Source: Carya illinoinensis
Taxonomy: Eukaryota > Streptophyta > Magnoliopsida > Fagales > Juglandaceae
Assembly (NCBI RefSeq): GCF_018687715.1
Contig: NC_056755.1
Span: 21,731,501 to 21,795,500, forward strand
Length of the DNA stretch: 64,000 nt
Direction: 5' to 3'
Made by a program: the position numbers and the translations under genes. The notes beneath the pieces were generated by a model, which did not search any database, was not told the DNA's origin, and was given only the letters and a program-made list of their open reading frames with translations. Shown here piece by piece: positions 11,776 through 22,907 of this stretch (positions are counted from its first letter, which is position 1; each line of letters opens with the position of its first letter).

Positions 11776-14683
11776 TTAAGTAAAAAGGGACTCAGTCCTT
11801 ACAGTTCATATAAAAAGGAAGTTAAGTTAAAGTATGAGGGGTTACCATCACCCCATCATAGAAGTTACACTATTACCATCACTCTATCATAAAATTTACA
11901 TTGTACCCGAAGGTACCTTGTCTAAAGGTTAACTCAAATAAATGTTCCCACATGGGACCCATCATCAAAACATATAAACTATAAGCCATCACCAAAAGAA
12001 TCGAACTAATAAGGGACTACTAAACATCAGCCTCTCCCTTCTCGGTAGTGCTCGTTTCCTTAGCCTCCCCATCAATACCTGGATGTTTAAAACATAAATA
12101 TAAAGTAAATCTAATACTCATTAAGCAGTACACCATGATGTTAATAACTTACTAAGCATATAATATTTTCTTTTGAAAACATGCATACATAAACATTTGT
12201 TGATTCTGACAATGCTTTCATGCATAAACTTTTAAGAATTACTTTCATGCATAACATTTACTTTCATATTTCACTTTCCTTTGGCTGGTACGCTATTACA
12301 CCCTGTGTGTTGGGGTTAGCAGTCCTTCGGACCTGGACTCTGCCAACGGCCACAGGTTAGGAATCCCTTTCAATCAGGGGGTAGCACTGGGTGCACTACC
12401 AGTACTATTTACCCGACATTGCAATCTGCCCAGTCCTTTGGTACCTTTTCCGTTCATATGGCTACATTAACTTTCATTTCATTTCTTTCTTTGCAGTCAC
12501 ACGTTTTCATTATCTTCTCTTAGTTCGATGCATATGCGTTTATTTTGGAAAAAAAGCATTTCATGTCATGCTTACATATAAGTAAGGCATTAGTTATTTA
12601 AGGTTGGGTTTGAGTGTTGAGAAGTGTTGAGGTATATTGTAAATGGTAGTGAAAAAGTAATAATAAAATATTGAATAGTAGTAAAAAGTAATGAATAAAA
12701 TTAAAAAGTAGGTGAAAAGTAATAATAAAATAATGAATAGTAGTGAAGAGTGTTGAGAATGTTTCAACACCCAAACCGGCCCTGAGAACATGTATGAAAT
12801 CTCATGACCTAGAACCTACGTGCATGCATTTCCATATACACATACATAATTATAATCGATAGGGTGCTTAACAGGGCTACCAAGAAAGGCTTGTACATAA
12901 TATAGATTTATTTATCATTTCTTTAGAAGAACATTTACAATAAGAGAGAGAGAGACATTCTTTCATGAGAGAACTTTGTATAAGAGTATGGTGAAGCTAC
13001 TTACCTCGGTATCTCCAACGTCAATAAGTCCTATTCCAATTAAATAATAAGCATGTTAATACTCATCCAACATCCTTTAGGCCTCCCTTTAAACGAGAAA
13101 GCCAAAATATTATAAATCTAACGTCCATTTCTATCCTTAACGTTACCTCAAATAATTAACCTCGTCTAACCCTTACAAGAGTAACATAATTAATACTAAA
13201 GCATGCTAGCTGTCCAAAAAGGACACTTGGGTATTTTATACGGGAAGGTAGTTGAAAACTCATGGGCTTAGGCATCAACATAGGGCAGTTATAAAATTTT
13301 TCTACTTATTGGACAGCTGACACACACTAGCACTTTTGCACAATTAACATCCTAAACCCGAACCAACCATGCTAAAATCTAATCATACCAACAATATTTA
13401 AATAGTTTAGAGAACATATCCCATTAAATTTAGAGTAGCATAAAGTATAGCAAAATTACCCATTAAGCAACATTAAAACCTTTAAACACTTAAGCTTATG
13501 CTTTACCCACTTAATACCTTTAAAAAGCAAGTTACAAAAATTACAAGGAACCAAGCCAGATCTCAGCACAAAATACATGGCATCAACATATATATATATA
13601 TTTATATATCAAAAGATCAACTAACATCACTTATGACTAATCAAGTTGATTAACAAAAATACCCTTTTTGAATCATAGGAAACTACATATAAAAACTATC
13701 TCAATATTTTAGCAATATAGCATTTTCGGATATAGGTGAAATACATAGCAAAACTCCCTTAATAAATTTCAGTTTGGTCAAAACAGAACATATATAATTA
13801 ATTGCAACATAGAGATTTAACTACAAGCAAGATACAGGCTAAAAGCAGTTCAGTTATCCTCCAAAAATAAAGCTAAAATCAAGGGTTCGAGTTAGGGTTT
13901 TCTTACTTCTAATGAATCCCTTCCAAAGCACGAAAATGATGAAGAGAATAGGTGATTTCGGCCTAGTGGACTAGAGAAAACACTAACCCTTGGCTGGAAA
14001 CCCAAAACCGAAACATAGATGTGAGATAAATCATGAAATTCGAAACCCACGTGTAAATCATACTAGGGAATGAATCAATGGCCTCTTACCTTCAAGATTT
14101 CATCTTTTAGTAAATGAAAATAAGATTTGAATTCCAAGCTATGAACAAACCCGAAAATGGGTATGGAAGGAGAGGTATGGCACTGCTTGGGGAAGGAGAA
14201 AATAATTTCTTTCTTTCCTTGGGGTCGCACGGCTTGAAGAAGTGGAGAGAAAGCTTTGGTTATTCTTGAGTTTGAAGATGAAAAGAAGAAGAGAGGAAGA
14301 AGGAGAAGACGTCGGCTTGGGGAGGAAGAAAGAGATGCGTTATTCTTTGGCTTATGACAGACGGAAAGGGGAAAGGAAAAAGAGTTAAGTCTTGGTCAAA
14401 GCTTACATTGAAAGTTTGGTGAAATGGACGGCTTAGAGTTAATGTAAGGAGATATTTACTTGACCTACCAATCAAATGGTGGAAATCAATTGGGCTATTT
14501 CTTAAAAATAATAATTTGAGGACTTTAATAGAAAAATATTGTAGTCTTAAAATCATACACTTAATTTATTTTAATAACCCACAAATAAAAAAACACATCC
14601 ATCTTAATTATTCTTAAAAATATTTAACCTAAAGAATTAATAAAATGACGCAAGGACCTACATAGTAAGACTCGAGTATTACA
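11776..14683 (-). repeat. Right LTR, minus orientation, with inserts
   Basis: It aligns with 8220-10248 but is about 0.9 kb longer because of added sequence. One insert is a MITE at about 12601-12782. Another, about 13196-13340, is bounded by AGCTGTCC and GGACAGCT and looks like a second small MITE. Confidence 0.6.
12601..12782. mobile_element. Small MITE inside the right LTR
   Basis: The left end GGTTGGGTTTGAGTGTTGAG and the reverse complement of the right end, GGGCCGGTTTGGGTGTTG, form an imperfect terminal inverted repeat. The matching place in the left LTR (about 8680) lacks it. The interior is a run of GTAATAATAAAATA-like repeats. Confidence 0.6.
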
Positions 14684-14688
14684 CAAAG

Positions 14689-15090
14689 TGCAAGCTTGTG
14701 CTTGGTTGAAGTGAAGTGCGCATTTAAAATAAAAATTTATAAGACCAAAGTATTCAGAAAATGCATAAAAATTTTCAATTTTAAACAATACTGTATGCAG
14801 CAAGACAATCAAATGAACTAATTATGTAAAAGTTAAATATAGAATTTCTATAATGCTCTTGTGCCTTAGAAAGTACAAGCATCCATGACATTTAATAGCC
14901 AGAATCATGCTGAAGGATATGATTGAATCAAAATATCCAAAAGACTAACGAAAAAAGCAGAAGACTTGTAGGTATTGACTTCTATACTAACATAAGCAGT
15001 ACAATGCATAATCTATATAGAGATGTTGTTGTTCTTCAAACAACATCAAAAGCTTTTGATTCATATACATTGAAAATTCAGAACTTGAAT
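14689..15090. other. Spacer, no gene seen
   Basis: AT-rich DNA between the composite LTR block and the second SINE. No motif was recognised. Confidence 0.4.
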
Positions 15091-15102
15091 TTATGCCAAT
15101 AT

Positions 15103-15345
15103 GGCCCCCAAGGGTTGGCTCAAGTGGTAAAGACCTTGGACTTGGGGGTATGTTCCTCCCAGGTCTAAAGTTCAAATCTTCTTGGGTGCAAATAATTTTT
15201 AGGGATCCATCGGACTAGTGGATTTTTCCCTTGAATTATCCGAGGTGTACTTGCTGGAAACTCCTTGCCGAGGGCCTGCACACCCTTGGGATTAGTCAGA
15301 ACACTATTCTTTGACACCCAGTGCCAATCAAAAAAAAAAAAAAAA
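15103..15345 (+). mobile_element. tRNA-derived SINE, copy 2
   Basis: It has the same head as the copy at 6616 (TGGCTCAAGTGGTAAAGACC, then GGTCTAAAGTTCAAATC) and the same body, with a 16-A tail. TTATGCCAATAT at 15091-15102 and 15346-15357 is a perfect 12-bp TSD. The longer A tail and intact TSD suggest a younger insertion than copy 1. Confidence 0.9.
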
Positions 15346-15357
15346 TTATGCCAATAT

Positions 15358-16120
15358 AAACCATAAAATTTGAGATATTTGATGAAAGGGATAATAAGAC
15401 TGTAATTATGTCTTGTTATCATTTTCATTGAAGAATTTATTATTTGGATTAAATTTTTTATAAGTAAATGAAATTAGATATTAAATTAATTTTTAATACA
15501 TATCTATCAATTTGTTTGAATTTGTTGAAGGGGCATCTTAGCTCTATCTACTGCATCGGGCATGGTATTCTTGATGCTCTGGCATTTGTGTAAGGGCAGT
15601 TTGTTAGCAAATAGCTGGAACAAATAATATGTCTGCAAAGAGAACTGTCTAAGAGAACCCAACTTAATTTGTTTTCATATATATATATATATATATTTCT
15701 TTTGAGGCTGGAATTCATGTATGTAAATGGAATTGAAAAGCTGACAGATTAATTGTACAGAGTACAGACAAAAGTGAATTTGGTCAGATTGAATGAACCA
15801 ATATCGTGGCTAACAATATATTACATTGACAAAGGTGGTTATTTTAAGCAGTTACTACTTAAAAAAAACAGTTATTACTTCTTATAAGTTGGCATTGATT
15901 TTGCATCACATCTGTTTGAAGAGTCAATAAAAAAATGTGAAACTTTTTGTCAGGTGGTGCATTTTTAAATGCTATCTTGTGAATATGCCCCCTCTGGTTA
16001 TTGTGGTTTCTTAAAAACTTGGAAGGCATAGAGGCAGGATCCTATAGCTTTTTCAGCTTCCAATTGTTAAAGAGCGTGGCTGTTTTGTTTTCTAACAACA
16101 CTGTGCTGAAGTTATTTATT
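15358..16120. other. Spacer with a TA microsatellite
   Basis: AT-rich DNA with a (TA)n run near 15678-15697. No gene seen. Confidence 0.4.
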
Positions 16121-16139
16121 AAGTATGCAACTCTTTTGT

Positions 16140-18330
16140 AGTCATTTATTAGCTACGCTTGTGTTGGGATTTTGTGAAGGATGATATTATGAAAGCTTTT
16201 TGTGAATTCCATTCGTTCTTGAAATTTGAGAGGAGTATTAATACTACATTCATTGCTCTCATTCCTAAAAAGGCGGGTGCTGTGGAAATGAAGGATTTTC
16301 GTACTATTAGTTTGGTAAATGGGGTGTATAGGATTGTTTCCAAGGTGTTAGCTAATCGCATAAGTGTGGTTATGGGCAAGATTATAACAAAGCCTCAAAA
16401 TGCATTTGTGAGGGGAAGACAAATTCATGACTCGGTTTTAATAGCAAATGAATGCTTGGATAGTAGAACAAGAATGGGTAAATCTGAAATTTTAGTTAAA
16501 TTGGACATGGAAAAGGCTTTTGATCATGTCAATTGGGAATTTCTCCTTTACTTGGGATATTTGGTTTTGGTGAGAAGTGGTGTTTGTGGATAAAACATTG
16601 TATTTCAACAGCCAGATTTTCTATATTGTTGAATGGTACTCCGGCTGGTTTTTCCAACAGCTCCCATGGAAAAATCTCTTTTCCTTTTTGTATTAGTTAT
16701 AGACGCTTTGAGTCGTATGATTGAAGCGGCCTTGGAAGGGAGATTTTTGTCGGGATTTATGGTGGGAGATGAGTTTTGGGGCAGCATTACAGTTTCACAT
16801 TTACTTTTTGCAGATGACACTTTAATTCTTAGCGATACTAATCAGGATCATCTCTTTGCTTTGAGAGCCTTATTGTTATGTTTGAACCTGTTTCTGGGCT
16901 TAGTATTAATTTATCAAAGTTTGAAATTGTTCCAGTGGGTACGGTCAGGAATATTTTGGATCTGGCCAATATTTTGGGATGTAAGGTAGCTTCGCTATCT
17001 ATGAGATATCTTGGACTACCTTTGGGTGGTCCTCACAAATCTGTTTCTGTTTGGGATGGAGTGATTGAGAAGAGCGGGAGGAGGTTAACTGGTTGGAAAA
17101 AGCTATATTTGTCAAAAGGGGGAAGAGTTACCTTGACTAAGAGTACGTTGTCTAATCTTCCTACATATTTCCTCTCTTTTTCCTTTACCTTCGGGGTTGG
17201 CGAAAAGAATAGAGAGGATTTTCTAGAATTTCTTGTGAGATGGTAATGGGGAGGGAAAAAAGTTTCACTTAGTGAGTTGGAATAAGGTTTGTCTTCCTGT
17301 TTCTAGTGGAGGATTGCGAGTGCGGAATTTAAAACTTTTCAACAAAGCTCTACTTGGAAAATGGCTTTGGAGGGATATTAATGAGAGGAATGCATCATGG
17401 AGACATATTGTGGATGTTAAATATGGGAGGATGTGGGGGAGTTGGTATACGAATGAAGTAAGAGGGATGTACGGGGTGGGTTTGTGGAAGTCCATTCGGT
17501 TGGAATGGGGGTATTTTGTCAAAAACATTAAATTCAAAGTGGGGGGATAGGACAAAGATTTATTTTTGGCATGATACTTGGTGTAGGGGTTCAGCTCTTA
17601 AGTATGTTTATCCTAATAGGATTGCTAGAGATAAAGGGGCTGCAGTGGCTGATTCTTATCATTTTTCTAATAATATGTTCTATTGGACTCTGGAATTCAC
17701 CAGAGATATGCAGGATTGGGAAGTACGTGAAATATCTGATTTCTTTGGAAGATTATATGATATGAAGTTTGATCAGAACAAGGAGGATAGTCTGCTGTGG
17801 TTGCATGCAGTAAATTCCTGATTTTCAATGAGTTCTTTTTACAAGGTGTTAACTAGTCATGGCGTTAAAGACTATCCCTGGAAATGTATTTGGAGAGCTA
17901 AGGTGCCTAGTAAGGTTGCATTTTTCTGTTGGATGGTGTCTCTAGGGAAAGTATTAGCCAGGGATAATTTGAGGAAGAGAGGTTTATTGGTGGTTGATTG
18001 GTGTTATATGTGTAAGAAGGATGGTGAATCTGATGACCATCTTTTTCTTCATTGCGAGGCGGCGACGATGTTGTGGAATGAGATTTTTGCTAGGGTGGGC
18101 ATTACTTGGGTGATGCCTATGCATGTGGTGGACTTTGCTTGCTGGCAAGGTCTTGGGAGGGGAAGAAGCAGTGCCAGCAGCATGGAGGATCATCCCCTTG
18201 TGCTTGATTTGGTGCTTATGGTTGAAGAGGAACGGGAGTTGCTTTGAAGATAGTGAACGTTTTATGGGGGAGTTTTTCTTTAGTACTTTTAAGTTTTTGG
18301 GTGAAAAATCTCGTAGGGAATGGGAATAAT
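16140..18330 (+). pseudogene. LINE ORF2 fragment: reverse transcriptase and zf-RVT
   Basis: Domains in order: RT fingers/palm with [19 protein letters not shown] and an [17 protein letters not shown] stretch; the catalytic box as HLLFADDTLILSD (FADD form, about 16799); the RT connection with [10 protein letters not shown] and [15 protein letters not shown]; then the zinc-binding zf-RVT module with CIWRAKVPSKVAFFCW and CYMCKK...DDHLFLHC. Frame changes near 16550, 16670, 16880, 17245 and 17545, and a stop near 17820, break it into at least six pieces. ORF1, the endonuclease and RNase H are missing. Confidence 0.9.
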
Positions 18331-18345
18331 TGTATTGTTGTGCTT

Positions 18346-18403
18346 TAATTGTGTTCTGTTTTAGATTGTATTTAGGTGTACAATCTAAAACAGAACACAA
18401 TTA
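18346..18403. repeat. Perfect 25-bp hairpin in the LINE 3' UTR
   Basis: The arms 18346-18370 and 18379-18403 are exact reverse complements with an 8-base loop (TTTAGGTG). The right arm sits where the LINE 3' UTR would normally continue toward TACTTGCTGTGTACTTGGG. Confidence 0.95.
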
Positions 18404-18491
18404 CTTGCTGTGTACTTGGGCTATGCCTATTTACTTGGAATAAAATTCTCTTATTAACTATAAAAAAAAAAAAAAAAGTATGCACCTCTTT

Positions 18492-18848
18492 ATTTTGGTG
18501 GGTTACATGTACCACACAATTTGCATACATATGCAGTTGACAGTGACACTAGATTTGGTCATCACTGCCTAATCTGGGGTTAATTGTAAAACTTTTGAGC
18601 CCCGTACGATTAGTTTCACTGTGCGATTAGTTTTCTGTAGTTTTTGTTTCTGTTTTATTTATTTTTTCTTGTTTGTCTTCATCTTCTTTGTTTTTTTATT
18701 GGTCCTATTGACTTCTGCGGAGCTCTTCCTACTATCCTTTTATGTAGATTATTGTCTTCCACTTCAAACTTCCTCTTATGTTGAAAATCATCTTCTACTT
18801 AGATTCCACTCCAGTGATTGCTGATTATTTCTTTTTCTTATGTTGCAG
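18492..18848. other. T-rich spacer or intron end
   Basis: Strongly T-rich DNA ends in TTTTTCTTATGTTGCAG, an excellent splice acceptor. No coding frame seen. Confidence 0.4.
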
Positions 18849-19100
18849 ATCTAAGAATTTTGGACCAGTTGGTGGTTAAGTAATTTGACGCTTTCAGGTT
18901 ACGGATTTGAATCACATTTGGCATACATAAAATGCATTTTCTAGGCCAGTAGCCTTCTTGCCATTTTCGGGTGGGTGTGCATTTCTTGCTGCTGTTATGA
19001 ACTAGTGCCCCGTTACTTACAAATAGCCTCATTTCCTAGTCTCAGATTTGTATATTATTTGTAGAATGTGATTATAATTTGATGTAGTTAGTTTTTTGGT
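18849..19100 (+). other. Possible distal 3' UTR exon of the GTE gene
   Basis: Directly after the acceptor TTATGTTGCAG is about 250 bp of more balanced composition without long open frames, unlike the repeats around it. A donor exists 16 bases after the GTE stop. If both are used, a 13.3-kb 3' UTR intron would hold all the retroposons between. This is inference from splice-site quality and orientation only. Confidence 0.25.
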
Positions 19101-19513
19101 AGAGCATTTGTACATTGCTAACTAGTGTTGCTCATCTAGATTCAGTTCACAGATTAGTCGTAGCAGAGTCAGGAGTCAGGATTCTTTGGTGTTAGAAAAA
19201 CCATGCTGTAATTCAAGTTCATGAAGAAGGCATAATTGCTCCAGAATCTTTTTTCCATGTTTTAGGTTTGTTGGGTAGCTGATAGCTCAATTTGCTTTGT
19301 CTTGTAAGATAAGTTTCATACTTGCATTTTCTTTCCTATTTTCCAACTGGATTTCTATTTTTTATGTGGTCTGTTATACCAATAACAGACGGTAGATATA
19401 AAAATAGGGTGATGGCTTGTTCTTCCAGATAAAAAATTGCTTCTGATAAATACGGTGATGTTTTCTTCTGTCTTTTACCATAAAGAGCAATTGGTCAACT
19501 AGCGGGTGGAGAA
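19101..19513. other. Spacer, no gene seen
   Basis: AT-rich DNA between the possible distal exon and a minus-strand retroposon. Nothing coding was recognised. Confidence 0.35.
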
Positions 19514-19525
19514 GGCTGTTAGCTA

Positions 19526-19725
19526 ATTTTTTTTTTTTTTTGAAATAGATTTCAATTCATGAATGAATGAAGGAAGTTACAGTTGTGACTAATAAGTCCG
19601 GAAACAAGTCCTGATTACAAGCCAACTACTCATCGGTTATACGCCTCCCCCTCCCCCCCCCACCCAACACAACTTTTATTGTGCCGGACACTGTCTAAAA
19701 ACTTCATAAAACTTACATATAAAAT
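19526..19725 (-). mobile_element. Short non-LTR retroposon, minus strand
   Basis: A T run at 19527-19541 is the poly(A) tail of a minus-strand insert. GGCTGTTAGCTA at 19514-19525 and again at 19726-19737 is a perfect 12-bp TSD. The body of about 180 bp includes a C-rich run. It has no coding capacity and no clear box A/B, so it is more likely a LINE 3' end than a SINE. Confidence 0.75.
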
Positions 19726-19737
19726 GGCTGTTAGCTA

Positions 19738-20210
19738 GTTAATTGTACGAGGAAATGATTATTTTGAGTAGAAGTTCCAAAAGCAATTTAGTTTTGCATC
19801 TGGAATGGTTTTATATATAATATGTATGGTCTGTTCTGAATATTTTCCCACTTTTTGTTCTTAAATGTTTTATTGCATTATATTTTTCAATTATTTTATT
19901 GGTGAATTGCGAGTGCAATAAAACTTCAAACTCAACAAAAATATTGAATTAGACTTGAATGTTACACGGTAACTTTGACATTCCGAAAGAGGATTGCTTT
20001 CAAATTAAGGAGTTTGTGTGGATTCTAAACGCCGATGGTCTTCTTTGTACATGCAAGGCAAACTTAATTTAGCTGAAAGTCCTTAATTTGTGCCATCTGC
20101 GTTCCATTACGCTTAGCTAGGCTGGCCGAAGTTTAGTTCCGAGGAAATTTCTTCTCTCCAAACCGATACATATTGATATGAGACATGATAATCTAAGACA
20201 AAAACAGTTG
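19738..20210. other. Spacer downstream of the LEA gene
   Basis: AT-rich DNA downstream of the LEA polyadenylation signal. No gene seen. Confidence 0.35.
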
Positions 20211-20219
20211 GGACTCGAA

Positions 20220-20225
20220 TTTATT
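20220..20225 (-). terminator. Candidate LEA polyadenylation signal
   Basis: AATAAA on the minus strand lies about 100 bp after the ancestral stop codon (20327-20329). Its position is typical, but it is untested. Confidence 0.4.
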
Positions 20226-20326
20226 CACCACCTCAATAAAACACAGCACGCAACATATGACCAAATGTGCCTTAATTACATCTCTGGATATAAACATTCA
20301 GTCAAGACATATAAATCGTAACTCAT

Positions 20327-20506
20327 TTATTTAGCTTGGCTTTCACCACACTCTTTTTTGGGTTTTTTGGGCTTGCCATAGCCAGTTGGGCAAGTCTCAG
20401 AGACAATCCCCTCTTGCTTTCCAGTATTTCCTTGCCCAGTAGCAAGCTCTCTCGTTTGCCGAGCGATCTCAACTATAGTTTCGCCAATGGCCCCAAGTAC
20501 CGCCCC
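20327..20506 (-). pseudogene. LEA C-terminal segment beyond the in-frame TGA
   Basis: Sixty codons in the exon 2 frame continue past the TGA to a TAA at 20329-20327. They encode VLGAIGETIVEIARQTREL and a lysine-rich end, matching the C-terminal block of SBP65-type LEA proteins. The frame is intact, so only one codon separates it from the upstream part. A CGA to TGA change at a CpG would be enough. Unless the stop is bypassed or is a sequencing error, this segment is not translated. Confidence 0.8.
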
Positions 20507-22790
20507 TCAGTCGCCCCCGCCACCACTGCCATGTTCCTGTGTCCCCTGGAAGGTTTCTTTAATGACAGTCTCAGACGGTTTGGCCTCTGGTTCCACCACT
20601 TTTTCTGTTTTTCTTTCTTCAACCTGCCATTCCCCTTCAGTATTGTCTCCCTGCGGAACGACATCTAACAAGCTCATTGTAAGTGCAGAGGTAGCTAAGA
20701 ATTCAACAATTATAAAGCTTTCTTCATATGATTTTGAGGTCAAAAAGATATTAACTTAGATTAACTGTATAGATAATGGAATTATAATGGATCTCAATTT
20801 TAGTTGCATTTTTATTACTAGAAGCCGATATATGGTTGGACTCCTTTCCGGGCAACAGTGAATTAAATATCAAGATCTCCACAGACCCACCAAGGAAAAT
20901 ATGATGATGATGAGAAGTAGGACTAGCTCTCTCTATTTCCTGTGTGCAATGTTTATTTTCTGCATACTAGAAAATGAGTTCTGTGATTCTGCTCTTGGCC
21001 ACTGAGTACGTAATTCGAGTTGAGAGGTATGCTACATCTTCAGAGTGCAATGCAAATAAATATTCTTAGTGTCATCCTATGGGAGGGTGAACAACAATGA
21101 TCAACTATTTCAAAGATCCTCTCACTGACCTAATTTTTTGGCTGCAAATTCCGATTCAAAATATACTGCCAAAACTTCCCCTTACCCTGCTAGATGCTTG
21201 TCATAATCCTGCCTATGCGCTTATACAGTAACACACTACAGTCTTCAGCAATTCTAAACACATAAGTCTAGCAACAACTCAAACGTAGTGAGTTACATTT
21301 GCAGAGAATCCACACACAGATTCGATTTAGCACCACCATGTCAACCTTCCTGAGGTTTCCTATTCTTGAAGAGCTATCTAATAGATAGTACATATTTATC
21401 GATTCAAACGTACCTGACCAGCTGACCTCCTAGCCTCCAATTCTCTCTCTGCCTCTTCTTTCTTCCTGGCCGTATACTCCTTTGCACTCTCTCCTGCGGC
21501 TACAGAAGCATCCTTGGCAGCAGACAATGGCTTGGATGCAATGTCAGCAGCCTTATGTCCAGCGTCCTCTGCTGCTCCTTTAACAGCCCTTGCTGCTGCC
21601 TTGGTTCCCTCCACAGTTTTATCGAATGTGTAATGCCCTGCAGTCCACCCCGCCACAGCAACCTTATCCTTCAAATCTACAGCTGCTTTCCCAGCATAAT
21701 CAACTGCGCCCCTTCCAGTTTCCAACGCCACCTCTTTTGCAACCGCAGTCTTCTCCCCAACATAATGGACGGTGGTCTCCCCTGCATACACAGCCACGTC
21801 TTTCGCTTCTACTGCCTTTTGTAGAGCGTAGTCCTTTGCTTTCTCTGCCGTCGATGTTGTATAACTTGCAGCTGTCTTAGGTGTGCTGGAAAGAGTGTCC
21901 TTTGCTTGTGCACCCTTCTCCGTTGCGGTATCTTTTACAGTTTCACTTTTCTCTAGGACAACATCCTTGGTTTGTGCACCCTTCTCTGCTGCAGAGTCTT
22001 TCACCGCCTGACCTTTCTCTACAATGGTGTCTTTCGCCTGCGCGGCCTTCTCTGCTGCAGTGTCTTTCACCACCCGAGCTTTCTCTACCACGGTGTCTTT
22101 CGCCTGTAAGCCCTTCTCTGAGGCATACTCTGCTGCCGCCTGAGCTGTATTCACGACGGTGTCCTTTGCTTGAGCTCCCTTCTCTGTGGCATACTCGGTG
22201 GCAGCCCGACCTGTTTCTGAGACAGTATCCTTTGCTTGTGAAGCCTTCTCTTTGGCATATTCAGATGCAGCAGCCAGTCCTTGGCTTACAGATTCTTTTG
22301 CCTTGCCATACCGCTCCTCCGCTGCCCTGAGCGTCTCCAGAGAATTTTCTCGAGCTTTTGCTCTGAGATTGGAAATTTCTTCTAGAGAAGGTCGTTCCTT
22401 TCTCTCATGAACCTCTTCGTTCCTTCTCATCTCTGCGCCGCCTGTCTCCTCGCGACTCTCTTCTTTGCTTGTTACGTTCGCGCTTCTACCTTTAGCCTTC
22501 CCTGCACCATTCTCTTCCCGGATTTTTATTTTAATCTTTCCCACAACGTAGGGTCCTTTTTCACTTCCTTCTCTAGCTTCAGCCTCTTTGTCCCCGACTA
22601 TATTCCCACTTCTTCCATGAAGATCATGCTTCTCCTTCTGTTCCTCAGTCTCCTCATCCCTCTCTTTCTCATTCTTCACTTTATCAGCCAAAGACTCGAA
22701 GCGAATCACCACCTTGGGATCGCTGTCTTTCTCTACGTCAACTTCTCTCTCGCCGGTGCTGTTCTCTCTTCGCGCTTGCTCGGAAGCCAT
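20507..22790 (-). CDS. LEA group 3 / SBP65-like seed protein, premature stop
   Basis: Exon 1 is 22790-21414 (459 codons, donor CAG|GTACGT). Exon 2 starts at 20650 (acceptor CCGCAG|GGA) in phase 0 and stops at TGA 20509-20507, giving about 506 residues. The opening MASEQ.RREN matches pea seed biotinylated protein SBP65. Residues about 170-330 are 11-mer-like LEA_4 repeats (AKDTV.EKA, EYA.EKG.QAKDT). Residues about 369-395 hold VAVAGWTAGHYTFDKTVEGT, close to the SBP65 core. LEA_4 proteins are hydrophilic, fold into helices on drying and protect cells in maturing seeds. A biotinylated lysine equivalent to that of SBP65 is not obvious. A G-box and TATA lie upstream, fitting seed/ABA control. Downstream of the TGA the same frame runs 59 more codons with the family-like VLGAIGETIVEIAR and then TAA, so the stop looks secondary. 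Confidence 0.88.
20651..21413 (-). other. LEA intron, source of a duplicated block
   Basis: A 763-bp GT-AG intron between the two LEA exons. Its part 20861-21365 is clearly similar to 31816-32718, 11 kb away. Confidence 0.75.
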
Positions 22791-22845
22791 TGTTGTTGTT
22801 ATCTCAAGAGCATTTATGTGTTGCTGCTTCGGGATTTAATTGGGT

Positions 22846-22853
22846 TTTATAAA
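22846..22853 (-). promoter_or_regulatory. LEA TATA box
   Basis: On the minus strand GGTTTATAAAACCC places a TATA box about 60 bp upstream of the LEA start codon, leaving a short leader. Confidence 0.65.
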
Positions 22854-22907
22854 CCAGAAGCAATGGCGGTTTTGAGGTGGTCGGTATGAAGTGTTAGCAT
22901 TGAGTGG

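Larger units (their letters stand above)
7974..14683 (-). mobile_element. Composite gypsy insertion with inverted LTR parts
   Basis: The outer ends are TGTGACAATCCC on the left and GAGTATTACA on the right, flanked by the 5-bp duplication CAAAG (7969-7973 and 14684-14688). Both outer LTR-like parts are in minus orientation. The left one is 7974-10248 and ends GGGTATTACA. The right one is about 11776-14683 and lacks roughly the last 250 bp of the LTR. Between them lie a plus-strand integrase tail (10249-10943), a polypurine tract and the first 730 bp of a plus-strand LTR of the same family (11043-11775). The internal region is therefore inverted with respect to the flanking LTRs. Inversion within one element or recombination between two nested copies could explain this. 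Confidence 0.7.
16137..18475 (+). mobile_element. 5'-truncated L1-type LINE
   Basis: The insertion is flanked by AAGTATGCAACTCTTT (16121-16136) and AAGTATGCACCTCTTT (18476-18491), a 16-bp TSD with one difference. It ends in AATAAAATTC and a poly(A) run. It starts inside the reverse transcriptase, so the 5' UTR, ORF1 and endonuclease were never integrated, as is usual for target-primed reverse transcription. Its 3' UTR holds a 25-bp perfect hairpin (18346-18403). Confidence 0.92.

Noticed and set aside
21555..22889. Plus-strand frames opposite the LEA exon
   Set aside because: Antisense shadows of a repetitive coding exon; the minus strand has the family motifs, splice donor and promoter.
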